A stretch of 64,000 bases of DNA from Acanthornis magna (Eukaryota; Chordata; Aves; Passeriformes; Acanthizidae): contig JAWUZG010000353.1 of NCBI GenBank assembly GCA_036785705.1, positions 868,001-932,000 of the forward strand, read 5' to 3'. The notes under the pieces were generated by a model. It saw only the letters and a list, made by a program, of their open reading frames with translations. It was not told the DNA's origin and did no database searches. Every line of letters begins with the position of its first letter. Positions within the stretch are counted from its first letter, which is position 1. This document shows, piece after piece, positions 47,713-59,909 of this stretch. Made by a program: the position numbers and the translations under genes.

Positions 47713-50380
47713 AGTTTTACAGAATCAGTCAGGTTGGAAAAGACCTTTGAGATCATCAAGTCCAACCTATGAACTTACACCTCCTTGCTAACTAGACCGT
47801 GTCACAGGTATTCTTAAACACCTCCAGGGACAGTGACTCCACCACCTCCCTGCGCAGCCCATTCCAATGACAAATCACGCTTTCTGTGAAGAAATTCTTC
47901 CTAATGTCCAGCCTGCACTTCTCCTGGTGGTTAAGACTGGGTCCTCTTTTCCTATTGCAAGTTGCCTGGGAGAAGAGTCTGACCCCCACCTGGCTGCACC
48001 CTCCTTTCTGGTAGTTGTAGGGAGTGATAAGTTCTCCCCTGAACCTCCTCCAGGCTAAACAACCCCAGATTCCTCAGCCGCTCCTCATAGGGCTTGTATT
48101 CCACACTCTTCACAGACTTGTTGCCCTTCTCTGAACACACTCCAGCATCTCAACATCCTTCCTAAACTGAGGGGCCCAGAACTGGACACAGCACTCTAAG
48201 TACCTCATATTGATGGATTAAGCCCATCTATTAAGCCTGCCCAGGTCCCTCTGCAGAGCCCTAATACCCTCCAGCAGATCAGCACTCACCTTCAACTTGG
48301 TGTCATATGCAAATTTGTTAATGGTAGACTTGATCCCCTCATCTAGATCATCAATAAAGATATAAAACACAACACTATTCACCACCACTTCTCTGAGCCC
48401 AGCTGTCCAGCCAGTTCTTAACCCAGAGACTAGTGCACCTGTCCAGGTCATGGGCTGCCAGCTTTTCCAGGAGGATGCTGTGTAAGATGGTGTCAAAGGC
48501 TTTGCCAAAGTCCCGATGGACAATGTCCACAGCCTTCCCCTTCATCCACCAGGTGGTTCACCTGATCATAAAAGGAGATCAGGTTGCTCAGGCAGGACCT
48601 GCTCCTCCTAATTCCATGCTGGCTGGCATGATCCTTTGGCCCTCCTGTAGCTGTTGTGGGGTGGCTCTCCAGATGATCTGTTCCAGAATCTTACCAGGCA
48701 CTGATGTCAGGCTGACAGGCCTGGAGTTTTCCAGATCTTCCTTCCGGCCATTCTTGTGGATAGGCGTCACCTTGTTGGCACCTCCAGTCATCTGGCTCCT
48801 CCCCAGTGAGCCAGGACTGATGGTAAAGGATGCAGAGCAGCTTTGCAAGCTCATCTGCCACTTCCCTCATCCCCCTAGGATGGATCCCAGCCACTCCTAT
48901 TGACTTGTGTGCCTCTAAGAGGCTCAGCAGTATACCAACTACTTCCTCCTGGATTACAGGGGGTCCATTCTGCTCCCTGTCCCTGTCTATCAGCTCAGGA
49001 GGCCATTTGTCCTGAGGATGACCTGTCTTATTATTAAAAAATGAGGCAAAGAAGGAGTTAAGTACCTCAGTCTTTTCCTCATCTTTGGTAACTATATTCC
49101 TGCCCTGCATCCAAGAATAGAGGTTTTCCCTGCCCGTCCTTTTGCTATTAGTGTATTTATGAATGCATTTTTTATTAGACTTTACAGAAGTGGCCAGATT
49201 AAGTTCTGAGTTTTCACCTCTCTAATTTCCTTTCTGCATGACCTAATGACATTCTTAAACACTTCCTGAGTAGCCTGCCCCTTTTTCCAAAGATGATACA
49301 CCCTCTATTTTCCCCTGAATTCCCTGAGTTCCTGCAAAAGCTCCCTCCCCATCCAGGCTGGTTGTCTTCCCTGTCATCTTTTGGCACATAGAGACAGGCT
49401 GCTCCTGCACCTTCATGATTTCTTTCTTGAAGTATGTCCATCCTCTCTGGACCCCCTTGTTTTTAAAGGCTGTTTCCCAAGGTACTCTCCAAATCTGCGT
49501 CCTGAATAGGTCAAAGTCTGCTTTCTGGAAGGCCAGTGTAGAAGTTGGTTTGGTCCCTCCTTGTTTCACTGAATATTGAGAACTCTATTATTTCATGGCC
49601 ACTGTGCCCCAGTTCCCCATCACATCTCCCACTAGTCCTTCTCTGTTCATAAACAGTAGGTCTAGAGAACCTCACTCCTGCTAGGCTCACTCACCAACTG
49701 GCACAAAAAGTATTCCTCTGTACACTCAAAGAACCTCCTCGACTGCTGCTTCTCTGTTGTGTTAAGTTCCCAGCAGATATCTGGAAGGTTAAAGTCTCAC
49801 ACAGGAACAAGTTGATCTTAAAACATCCTCCAGCTGCTTACAAAATAATTCATCCATCTCTCCATCCTGTTAGGGTGGTCTGTAACAGACTCCCACCAAG
49901 CCTTCCTCCTGATTCTTATCTTTAGGCACTTGACCTTTAGGTAAGAATCATTTGCTTCAAGTTCTGTGGTGTGAAGAGACTCCCTAATATATAGAAACAC
50001 CCCTCCACCTCTCCTACCTCACCTGTCTCTTCTGAAGAGCGTGTAGCCATACATTACTGTACTCCAGTCACGCAAGTCATGGCACCACGTTTCTGTCATG
50101 GCAACTATTTCAGAGCTTTCCTGCTGTACCCTGCTGTACCATGGCTTCCAGCTCCTCTAGTTTGTTACCCATGCTGCGTGCATTAGTGTACATGCACTCC
50201 AGCAGGGCTGCTGACTTCACCCCTAACTCTGGCTTACCAGCCTTAGGCTCATCTCTGGAGAGCCTGGTTTCACACCCTTCCCCCTTCAACCCTAGTATAA
50301 AGCCCTCTCAAACAGTGCTGCCAGTGCATGGGCTAGACTTCTTTTGCCCTTGCTAGATAGATGAAGCCCAGCCCCAATTT
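47713..50380 (-). mobile_element. CR1 LINE, long degenerate copy
   Basis: The reversed CR1 3' end at 47,713 (AGGTTGGAAAAGACC context) is followed by reverse-transcriptase remnants on the minus strand: YIFIDDLDEGI...FAYDTKL (48,218-48,523), RPVSLTSVPGKILEQI (48,588-48,854), HKSIGVAGIHPRGMRE (48,691-49,110), and endonuclease traces with LYIRESLHTTELEAND (49,818-50,000). Frameshifts and stops throughout, so inactive. The 5' limit near 50,380 is approximate. It interrupts the decayed gastrokine gene. Confidence 0.85.
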
Positions 50381-51341
50381 AGTAACTCCTTGGAAAAAGG
50401 TACTCTGAAATATTTGCTTTGCAAGTGTGAGCTTTTCACCTTGAGCTTTTGATGTCAGACATAGAGCAGATCTGAAAAAATGTCCATGTGCAACTGTTGT
50501 GAAGAGTTGCAATATGGTTGTGCAGTCCAGCTCTGTACTTGGAACACAGCAGCAAAGGAAACTCAGCATCCTTATAGTGATCTCCTCCTCTGAATACAAG
50601 ACTAATAGTCTAAGGGTAGGCACAAGCATTTCTGTTCAAAAAATTGGGACATCAAACATTTGTTACCCCTTTATAAACACATAGAGTTTCAACAACTCAC
50701 ATGCTTGCAGTTGCTCAGGTTTCTCTGAAATATTGCTGATACCTTTTGGAGAGATTTCCTATTGTTCTGATGCAAAATTCTTTTGGGATAACTATTGTGA
50801 ACAATTATTCTCTTGCAGGCAATCCCTTGAACATTGAATCAGTCCAAAATTTCATCTCCTTCAAAGGAGGATTTTGATGAAAAAGGTCCAAGTCGGACTC
50901 GGAGTACTTAACAGTAATGCTGGGGAATTTTTCCTGCACCAGTTTCCGGTTGCTGTAAATACCGCAGTGTCACCGTCCTGCACTTGGAGTCTCTCATGTC
51001 TCATGCTCTCAACATACAGCTGTGCCCTAGCTTCATGTGACTTGCTGAGACCGTTGATTTGCCCCTGATTCATGACAGAAAGGATATTGTCCTGTGGACA
51101 TCTCACGTGTGTGTGTGTGTCGCCCCTGGAACAGAGCACTTCTCTCTTTCACATTTGAGTAGGCATGTGGAGTTCCATCCCTGCCAAAAGGGAGATTTCA
51201 CCCCTGCAGTCCCCACCCCACTGGCATTTTCACTCTGTGAGCCCTGCAGAAATCACAATGAGTTTGCTTGGTGCCAAGAAAAGCTCAAAACCATTTAAAA
51301 GCTGCCCAGCCTTAAGAGTTTTATGAGAAAGTGATACGTAT
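50381..51341 (-). other. Intron-like region with an unidentified frame-broken coding-like stretch
   Basis: Between CR1 and the orphan first exon. On the minus strand 50,861-51,105 reads MNQGQINGLSKSHEARAQLY and onward, with a switch to another frame at about 50,945 that continues LVQEKFPSITVKYSESDL until a stop near 50,815. The residue mix looks more coding-like than chance, but I recognise no family. It could be a fragment of a processed pseudogene. Confidence 0.3.
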
Positions 51342-51347
51342 ACTTAC

Positions 51348-51359
51348 AGGCAACTTCAT
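51348..51359 (-). CDS. Orphan gastrokine first exon (MKLP)
   Basis: ATG AAG TTG CCT followed by GTAAGTATACG: same length, phase and final residues (LP) as exon 1 of the poly-BRICHOS gene. It most likely belongs to the decayed gene downstream. Because it ends in phase 0 it could also splice in frame to the signal exon at 41,793-41,846 as an alternative first exon. Which, if either, is expressed cannot be told from DNA. Confidence 0.55.
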
Positions 51360-51410
51360 TTGGATGGTAGGCCAGGCCAGCTCTGCTGGTAATTGATGTG
51401 TACTCTTACT

Positions 51411-51417
51411 TTTTATA
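51411..51417 (-). promoter_or_regulatory. TATA box upstream of the orphan first exon
   Basis: TATAAAA on the minus strand, 52 bp upstream of the ATG at 51,359, nearly the spacing seen for the poly-BRICHOS gene (56 bp). Surrounding sequence is not otherwise alike. Confidence 0.55.
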
Positions 51418-53929
51418 CATAATACGCGAAAGTTAAATCTGAAAATGGGTTTACCTTGTTGGCAGGTGCCCTGTGTTCACAGAAGCATGACGAGTTTCCT
51501 GGGGAAGTGCTCTGATAAGAGGAGGCTTTGATACCAGCCTGATTGAATTCATTGCATACAGGGAAATGAAAGAAGACTGGTCATGGTAAGTCCAAGGCAT
51601 TCAACAGTAACTTTTAAATGTAAAAAAATGACAATCAGAAGGAGAGCAGATTCCCAATAAACTTGTAGTGCTGCTTTGTGCTGATGTGGCAAAGGACTGC
51701 ACCTGAAGTTGGACCTATAACCAAAACCACTGTTCAAACCGAGGGAGGTGGCAATCTTGCTCTGTTAAAAATGTTAAGTGAGTTCCCAGAGATCATGAGG
51801 TTTGTTCTAAACCATAGGAATTCCTGAGTTCTTTTGCTGACCTTCCTTTCCATGGATCTGCTTTCTGGTTGTCAGACATGGCCCCTGTGTCTTCACTGAG
51901 CCTCTTCAGGAGAGGAGAAGCTGATTATGGAGTAAGGGCTGATTAGAGAAAGGGACCATAAAGTAGAGATAGCAAAACATGTGTGAGGGAGGCGCAGCAC
52001 CATGGGGCATTTTATGTCACCTGTTATTTAGGAAGTAGATTTTAGGATTTCTCTGAATTGGATAGTGATGTACGGTGCCATGGCCCAAGAGCCTGTGGTA
52101 ATTTGGATTTGTTTTTTTCGCTGTGCCTGTTCCAGGTTCCAGAAGCAGCACTCCCAGAGGAGTTCACTTCCTGACTCCCAAAGTGCTTTGTATTTGACAG
52201 CAGTTCTGCCAGTCCCTGTGTACTGATTGTGCCCTTGGCTGCAGTTCAGGGTGGGTTTGCACACTCAAGCTTCCTTTGCATTGCCAGAATGGTGTGATGA
52301 GGCCTCGGTGTCACTCTGAACTAATGTCTCAATGCTCTTCTCCTCTGCCATCCTCCTCTGATGAGGATCATCGTTGCAGCTGTTCCTGGCAAGGCCAGGG
52401 GATCTTACTTTCTTTGAGAAGGGGAGGCCCAATTCTCACTTGTGCTGCTCAGGGCCACACTCTGTCCTTCTGCTCCTGCCTGGGGCCTTGCTGGGGCTCC
52501 GTGAGTGCCGAGGAGTTGCAGCAGTCTGCCAGCGCTGTGAGCGGAATGCTTGGCTTTTCATCTGTTTCACATCTGCTTCGTACTTTGCTCAAGGTGTCAA
52601 ATGCAGAGAATGAAAGTGATAGACTACCAAGGGGAAAGATTTGTAGTTTGTCTAATCGGACTGATTTGTGGATGCCAAATGGAGAAAGGTTATGTCCTTA
52701 GCCTCCAAGATACCAAATACACATAGAAGTCTTATTTTGTATGTTAGAAAATCCTCTTAATAGCCTCTGGAGACTCTATTAATTGAGCTCTTCTGAAAAA
52801 AGGCAAGAGAACCTGAGCTGTGGAATCTTCATCCCTGCAGTGTTGTTAGCAGTGAGTTGGAAAGCAGCTTTGTCCCTGTCTTCCAACAATCCGAGCCAAG
52901 TTGGCCATTATAGAAATGCATCACACTTGGAGCCCTGAGCATCCACATCTTCCATCAGCTTCTGAGTGCTTGAGTAGTTTGTGTGGTGAACGCACAGCTC
53001 TAGCGGCAAAGGCCCTTGGCACTAAGCACCGCTTACGGAACTAGTGACAACCATAGAATAGCCAGGAGAAAGGGCACGGAATGGGGCTTTGTCTGCTTAA
53101 GACCCTGGCTTTTTTCCAGTACAAGTTTGTCTCTGTCCTCTTTAACGCTCTGCTCAAGGCATTCTGTTTCCATAGTGAATTCTTGTACTCCTGTGCAGCA
53201 GCCTCCCAAGGGTAAGCAACATTCCAGATTTTGCCCTTTCCTCAAATTGCTGTTTCATTTTGTGCACACACATTTTGTGTGCTTTTTGTGCTCTTTGCTG
53301 TCTAGAAAAAGTAACACTGATGAGATTATTTCTGGTTTCATCCTTGAAGCTGGAGCTTGAGGTGGTTTTGGTTTATTTTAACTATGGAATGTGATTGATT
53401 CTGCTTGACTTGTCCTTGAGCCACAGTTTTCTAGGCTATGTCACCTGCCTTTATCTAGAGCATGGCATGCCCACTGGAGTGCAAATGGGAGCATGGAGAG
53501 TTATGTTGATTTTTAGAGGTGTTGCTTCACTCTTTACCTTTTCTCCCACTACCTGCTGACTCCCTAATAAAGTAAATATTTATGAAAAGTACCTGGACAA
53601 AAACCCAATGAGTCACCATGACAGTTTACTGTGATCATATAATTTCACCATAACTAGATTGAATCCTTCTCCTTTGCATGTTTAAATTTGTGTTTGTTAA
53701 TCAGACTTGAAATGAAATGTTGCAATTTTAGTTTTTACTTGCTGCTCAGGGTTCTCCTGGTCACATAGTTTTTAGTGTATGACAGTGTCAAATAATGGGT
53801 CAAATTCTTCTAGCAATTTTGCTTACATAGACTAAGAGTAATTCTGTACCTGTTAGTAACAGAATTTTGGTTTTTTTCATCAGGGGTTAATTTATATGAG
53901 CCTGTGCCCACTAGCAACAAACAGGGTCC
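51418..53929. other. Unique DNA without a recognised gene
   Basis: No exon, RNA gene or repeat that I can name. The stretch 52,480-52,670 has a diverged partner at 57,930-58,130. Open frames on the plus strand at 52,276-52,701 and 53,016-53,360 have no family resemblance. Confidence 0.4.
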
Positions 53930-56900
53930 ACTTGTTTCAACCAGGGAATGTGATCTTAGCACAGGAGTTAGCAGGGATCATTGAGAGAGCTTTAAACAAG
54001 ATTTAAAGGGGGATGAAGAGCCAGGCTCAGCAGAGATTAAGTGTGGGAAGGAGAGAATTATTGTGACCACCCAAGTTGCAAAAGTAGGCTTAAGAGGGGA
54101 TACCTCCAGCAAGAAGAAGGATCCAAAGATGTAACTGGCAAGACAGGTCTGTGGGGCATCCCTTTGCACCTCTGCTGAGACATTGACACAGTCAAATAAT
54201 TCTGTATAACTCCTGTACACCAAGGCATGCAGCATGGGGAACAAACAGGGGGAACTAGAGAGCTGTGTGTCTTTGATCAGGTCTTTGATCTCATGGAGAT
54301 CATGGAGACATGGTGGGATAGCTCAGCTGACAAGAATGTTGTCAGGAAGTGATACATGTTGTTCAGGAGTGACAAACCAGGAAGGCATGGTGGTGGAGTT
54401 GCCCTGTCTTTGAGGGAGTTTTACCTCTACTTGGGGTTATTTGTCTTCTACTTGGAATGTACTGAGCTCTGTCTTCAGGTGGGTAATGAGCAATTGTAGA
54501 GCTTATGGGTTAGGATAAAAGGGAGAGCTAGTCAGAATAACATTGCTCTGGGTGTTTGCTACAGGCCACCTGAGCAGTAGGAGGAAGTGGATGAGGCCTT
54601 CTACAGGCAACTAGAAGCAGTCTCAAAGTGACAGACACTGGGTCTTGTGGGGGATTTCAGCTACCCTGACATTTGCTGGAGGAGCAACATAGCAAAGTGC
54701 AAACAGTCCATGGAAAACGTTGATGACAACTTCCTGTTGCAGGAGTGGAGGATCCCACAGGGAATGGTATGCTGCTCCACCTCATACTAACAAACAGGGA
54801 AAGCCTTGTTGGAGATGTAAAGGCTGGGGGCAGCCATGGCTGTAGTAACCGTGAGATTGTGGAGTTCAGTATTGGCCAAGGAGGAAGCAGAGCAACAACT
54901 AAGACTGTAACCATGGGCTTCAGGTAAGCCAATTTTAGCCTCTTTAGGGGTCATTTTGAAAAAATCCTTTGGGGTCCTGTGGGGAAGAAAGGTCCAAGAG
55001 AGTTGGTTGATATTCAAGGATCACTCCTCCAGGCTCAAGAACACTGCATCTCAATGAGTGAGAAATCAAGTGAAGAGGGCAAGAGACCTGCATGGATGAA
55101 TAAAGAACTCCTGTCATTACTCAAGTGTAAGCAGGAAATACACAGGAGCTGAAGCAGGGTCCGGCCACTTGGAATGAATATAGAAAGGTTGTCAGAGTAA
55201 GAAGAAAGAAAAAATAAGAAAATAAGGAAGACAAAAGCCCATCTGGAATTAAATCTGGCCAAGGATGTCAAGGACAACAAGAAGAGTTTCTTTAAATACA
55301 TCAACAACAAAAGAAAAACCAAGGACAGTGTGGGCCCATTAGTTAATGAAGAGGGGAGCCTGGTAAGAGAGGATGAAGAGAAGACAGAGTTACTGAATGC
55401 TTTTTTTTACCTTTGCACTGACAAGACCAGCCCTCAGGATCTCTGACCCAGGAAAACAGAGTAAAGGAATGTTGGAAGGAAGACTTTCCTTTGGTCAATA
55501 ACACCTGGACAAGCTTGACATCCACAAGTCCATGGACAGTGATGACATACATCCATGAGTGCCAAGAGAGCTGATAGACACCATAGCGATGCCACTCAGG
55601 ATCATCTTTGAAAGGTCTTGGTGATTAGGAGAGGTGCTCAGGGACTGCAAGAAAGCAAATGTCATTCCAGTCTTCAAAAAGGGCAATGAGGACCCAGGGA
55701 ACTACTGGCCAGTCAGCCCCACCTCAATCCCTGCAAAGGTGATGGAGCCTCATTCTGGAGGCCACCTCTATCCACATGGATGGCAAGAAGGTGATCAGGA
55801 ATAGTCAGCTTGGATTCAGCAAAGGTAAATTATGCTTGACCAATCTGATTCCCTTCTATGGTGAAACAACTACCTGAATGGGCGAGGGTTGGATATTATC
55901 AACAAACGGATTAGCAGTGGATACTGTTGACGTCAACTTCAGCCAGGCTTTCAACTCTATCTCTCACAATATCCTCATAGGCAAACTCTGGAAGTGTGGA
56001 CTGGATAGTGTGGGCAGTGATGTGGATTGAGAACTGGCTGAATGGCAGATTCTAGAGGGTCATAATTTGAGGCACAAGGTCTATAGTTGGAGGCCTGTCA
56101 CTAGTGGTGTCCCCCAGAGTTCAGTACTGGGCCCAGTATTGTTTAGCTCACTCATCAACTACTTGAATGAAGGGCTAGATGCCTCCTCAGTAAGTTTGCT
56201 GATGACGTGAAGTTGGGAGGAGTGGCCAATCCCCTAGAGTGCTGTGCAGCTCTTCAGAGGGACCTCAACAGGCTGGAGAGGTGGGCAGAGAAGAAATTGT
56301 CTGAAATTCAACAAGGCAAATGCAGGGTCCTGCACCTGAGGAAGGATAACCCAGAACACTGGTACAGGTGGGGGTGACCTGTGGGAGCAGTGCTGCAGTG
56401 AAGGAGCTGGTGTCCCACTGGACAACAAGCTGTCCCTGACCAGTAGTGTGCTCAGGAGGCCAATGGGCCAAGAGTATCCTGGGATGTAATAGAAAGATCA
56501 TTGCCAGCAGGTCAAGGAGCTGATCCTGCCCCTCTGCTCAGCGCTGGTAAGGTTACATCTGGAGTGCTGTGTCCAGTTCTGGGCTCCCCAGAACAGGAGA
56601 GCCATAGACGCCCTGGAGTGGGTCTAGCAGAGACTACAAAGATTATGGGAGTACTGGAGCATTTCTCTTATGAGAAAAGTCTGAGGGAGCTGGGCCTGTT
56701 GAGAGAGGACCTCATCAACATCTGTCAGTATCTGCAAGGAAGTGTCAGAGCATGGACTGCGCTCTGCTCCATGGGGCCCAGCAACAGGACAAGGGGAACA
56801 GGCCGGAACTGATGCACAGGAAGTTCAACCTGAACATGAGAAAGAACTTTCCTGTGTGGGTGATGGAGCACTGGAACAGGCTGCACAGAGAGGCTGTGGA

Positions 56901-57045
56901 GTGTCCCTCCCTGGAGATATTCCAGAACTGTTTGGATGTAAACCTGTGCCATATGCTCTGGAATGACACTGCTTGAGCAAGGAGGTTGGGCCACATAACC
57001 TACTGTGGTCCCTTCCAGCCTGACCCATTCTGTGATTCTGTGATT
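53930..57045 (+). mobile_element. CR1 LINE, near full-length but degenerate
   Basis: Plus-strand copy of about 3.1 kb. It starts in the 5' part (GATTTAAAGGGGGATGAAG), runs through endonuclease and reverse-transcriptase remnants and ends with the diagnostic TTCTGTGATTCTGTGATTC. Frames are broken many times. Orientation is opposite to the other CR1 copies here. Confidence 0.85.
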
Positions 57046-58134
57046 CATCACGGAAAATCAGAATGTATTTGAAAATATTTGGCCTTATTAAAATTACAGA
57101 GAAATTAGATTTCCTCTGACAATAAATATTGCTGTGTTGTAGCCTAATATTACCTGTTCTGCATGTTTCTCAAAGTGTAACAGTTGAGGAAAGAGTGATT
57201 TTATTTGGGGAAAGGTTTAAAAGGCTGCATTTAGATAAGAACTATGGAAAGTAAAAGGACTACTTTGAGAATGTGACATCATTGTGAAATATCACGTTCA
57301 CCAAAGGGTTCTGAGTCACGACTTCACAAGCTAAACATCACTCTGATTGAGGACTGGCCAAAGTGAAATTAGAGGGGTTTCAGCCCTTCTTAGGCAGCTC
57401 CTTCCTTCAGCTACTTCATATTGAAGGGTGCTTCTCGGATTCTGGTGCTTGGGTTCAAGCACATGTGTGCTGATTTCAGGTGTGTTCCTGGGAGATGTGT
57501 GATGAACTGTGGGGAAACAGTCTCCAAAAAGCAAGGCTTGCCTACTGGAAATATATCTAAGGCTTTGCCTGAGACAACAAACTCGGGCTGTGTTCTCTTG
57601 CAGACATGTTAATTAGTCAAATGCTTTTGAGAAATTCACCTTTAATTGAAAAATGGTCTGATGGGATCAGCAGAGTTCAGTCAGTGCAATGCAAGGTGCA
57701 AATCATGAGATTGTGGCTATTGTTGTAGTTCTTCATCAGTAAATAACTCTTGGTCTCCCTTGCCGCTCAGCCCTTACCTATGCCTAAGCACAGCAAGGCT
57801 GAGGAAAGCAGAAGCTGCTGTTTCTTGAGTGTTTTTCAAGCAAAATGAGTATATGAAGGCATAATGACTGAAGTTGAATTAAGCTTTACTTTAAAGGCAT
57901 TTAAATTAAACTATAGCTTTTTGCTACTAACTGATGCCTTGGTTGGACTATATGAATGCAGAGGAGGTGTAGTACTCTGCTGGCACAGCGAGCAGAGCAC
58001 TCTGCGTTTCAGTCTGTTCATTTTGCTCCCACCATGTGCAAGGTGTCAAATATGGTGCATGAAAGTAATAAACTACTAAAGGAAAAGACTTCTTGTTCCT
58101 CTAATCAGACTTCTGAGAACTTGTTTTAATTCAT
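57046..58134. other. Unique DNA with a diverged duplicate of 52.5 kb
   Basis: No gene recognised. 57,930-58,130 shares AAGGTGTCAAAT, a nearby GAAAGTRATA and an ACTACYAA motif with 52,480-52,670 in the same order and orientation. Confidence 0.4.
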
Positions 58135-59209
58135 GTGTTGGTTTTGCATGACTTCATTTTTGGTAGTGGGGGGCCACAGAGATGGCTTCTGTGAGAAGCT
58201 GCTGGAAGCTTCCACCATGTCCAGCAGAGCCAATCCCTGATGGCTCTGAAGATGGACATGCTGCTGGCCAAGCCTGGGCCAGTTAGAGACATTGGTTATG
58301 CCTCTGTGATAACATATTTAAGAAGAAAATCAAAACAAAGTGGGGCACAGTTTTTTCTAGCCAGAGAAGAGGAGGAGGTGAGAACATGTGGGGGAAACAA
58401 CATGGAGACACTGAGGTCAGTGGAGAAGGAGGGGAAAGAGGTGCTCCAAGTGCCAGAGCTGAGATTCCTCTGCAGGCTGCGGGGATGACCACGGTGAAGC
58501 AGCCGTGCCACTGCAGCCTATGGGGGTCCATGGAGGATGCAGAGATCCACTCACAGCCCATGGAGGAGGTGCCCCACGTTGGAGCAGGTGGATGCCTGGA
58601 GGAGGCTGTGGTCCAGTGGGAGACCCAGTGGAGAGAGGGGGCCCATGCTTCCAAGCTGGAGCAGCCTGTCCTTGGAGGACTGCACCCCGCAGATGAGTGA
58701 CCTATGCCGCAGCAGTTTTGGGAGGACTGTTTTCCCGTGGGAGGAGCTCATGTTTCAGCAGTTTTGGGAGGGCTGCTGCTTGTGAGATTGGAACCACACT
58801 GGAGAAATTCACGGATAACTGTCTCCCATGGGAGGGACCTCACGGCACAGCAGGGTAAGGACTCCTCTTTCTGAGCAGTGGAAGAAGATCTCGGTGATGA
58901 ACTGATAAAAATCCCCCATGTCCTGTCTCCCTGTGCTGTCGGTGGGAAGGAGGGAGGGGTTGGGGGAAAGAGGTGTTTTTAAGGGCATATTTTACTTCTC
59001 ATCCTTCTCTGACTTTGTTAGTAATAAATTAACTTTATAACTCTAAGTTGAGCCTGTTTTGCCCTTAGAGTATTTTCTCCCGGTCCTTACCTCAACTCAT
59101 GACCCTTTCATGAATTTTTTTTTCTCTTCTCTGCCCAGCTGTGGCAGTGGAGAGCGAGTGAGCGGCTGTCATGGGTGCCTGGTGTTTGGCCAGTATAAAA
59201 TCATGACAG
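58135..59209 (+). mobile_element. Solo LTR of an ERVL-type endogenous retrovirus
   Basis: Begins TGTGTTGGTTTTGCATG and ends CATGACA, with the recurrent GGAGCAG...CCCGTGG-type internal pattern, an AATAAA near 59,022 followed by GAGCCTGTTTTGCCC, and CAGCTGTGG...GAGCGAGTGAGCGG near the end. This matches a common avian ERVL LTR layout as I remember it. No internal viral genes adjoin it, so it is a solo LTR. Flanks ATTCA and GTTCA are only an imperfect candidate for a 5-bp target duplication. Confidence 0.7.
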
Positions 59210-59909
59210 TTCATTACATGACGTATGGAGGATCGGCCCAGGGTTGCCGCCCTATCCAGGGCAAGTTCTGCCTTCTCAGATCAGGGCAGCCTCGGTGGGC
59301 TGAAAACAGCAGCATAGAGCCACCCCTCGGGTGGGTCCAAGGAGTGGTTTCTGCCCTGGTTCCTCCCACCTTTCTGGCTAGTTCCCTGCCTGTCAGTGGC
59401 AGGGGCTGGCCCCGGGAGGGGTTTTTCCCTGGACTACGCGCCTTGTTCTGGCTCCTTCTGTCTGGTTGTCAAATTAATTGGTTACTATGTCTAGGGTCCG
59501 CCTATGTTCATATTTTATTGGATTTTATGCTTTTGTACCCTCTCCTCCACCCTTGCCTGATTGGTCGAGCCGCCCCATACTAAAACCCGTGCCAAGCCCA
59601 GCTCGTGGCTGGTTCTGCCCGGTTGGCTTGCGTGCCGGATCCGCCTGTCCTACCCCAATAAAACAAGCCTTGGCTAACCAGCGCCTCTCAGCCTCTCATT
59701 TCTTCGAGCCCCTTTCGACATCGGCACCCGACTGCCCTGGACCGCTGCGCCTCAAGGCGATCCATCCGCCCGTGACCCTGCGGGGAGAGCAGCGTGTCAG
59801 CGGCGGGGGCTGCCTGGCTGCCGGGCTTGAGCCGACCTGCTCCACAGCCACCGCGGGCACTGCTAGCCGGGGACCTACCGTGAAGCCGACCTAGCGGTCG
59901 GTAGCAATG
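59210..59909 (+). mobile_element. Probable second LTR fragment, class uncertain
   Basis: GC-rich block with a retroviral R/U5 look: CCAATAAAACAAGCC at about 59,655, then CAGCGCCTCTCAGCCTCTC and a C-rich stretch, ending near a perfect inverted repeat CCGACC-TAGC-GGTCGG. Boundaries are not resolved, and no viral coding sequence is attached. It may be nested with the neighbouring LTR. Confidence 0.45.

Larger units (their letters stand above)
46852..51359 (-). pseudogene. Decayed gastrokine gene, possibly GKN2-like
   Basis: Pieces of a third gastrokine gene in correct minus-strand order. A first exon ATG AAG TTG CCT with donor GTAAGTAT lies at 51,348-51,359 behind a TATA box. A possible signal exon relic starts near 47,669 and a possible exon 3 start is at 47,622 (CTTTTCAG then QQIP). 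Exon 4 relic at 47,254-47,353 reads GYVATKVFSKNNC after acceptor TTAATAG, then shifts frame (100 bp instead of 111). Exon 5 relic at 46,852-46,994 aligns base by base with array exon 5 over its last 45 bp, but has lost the BRICHOS Cys and has an in-frame stop. No exon 6 was found. A CR1 of about 2.7 kb splits it. GYVATKVFSKNNC is closer to the gastrokine-2 pattern GYIASRV than to the array. Confidence 0.6.

Noticed and set aside
48433..48903. 156-codon plus-strand frame
   Set aside because: Antisense of CR1 reverse-transcriptase sequence, which reads on the minus strand.
59059..59894. Plus-strand frames of 174 and 138 codons as host or viral genes
   Set aside because: They span LTR-like sequence and show no protein family features.
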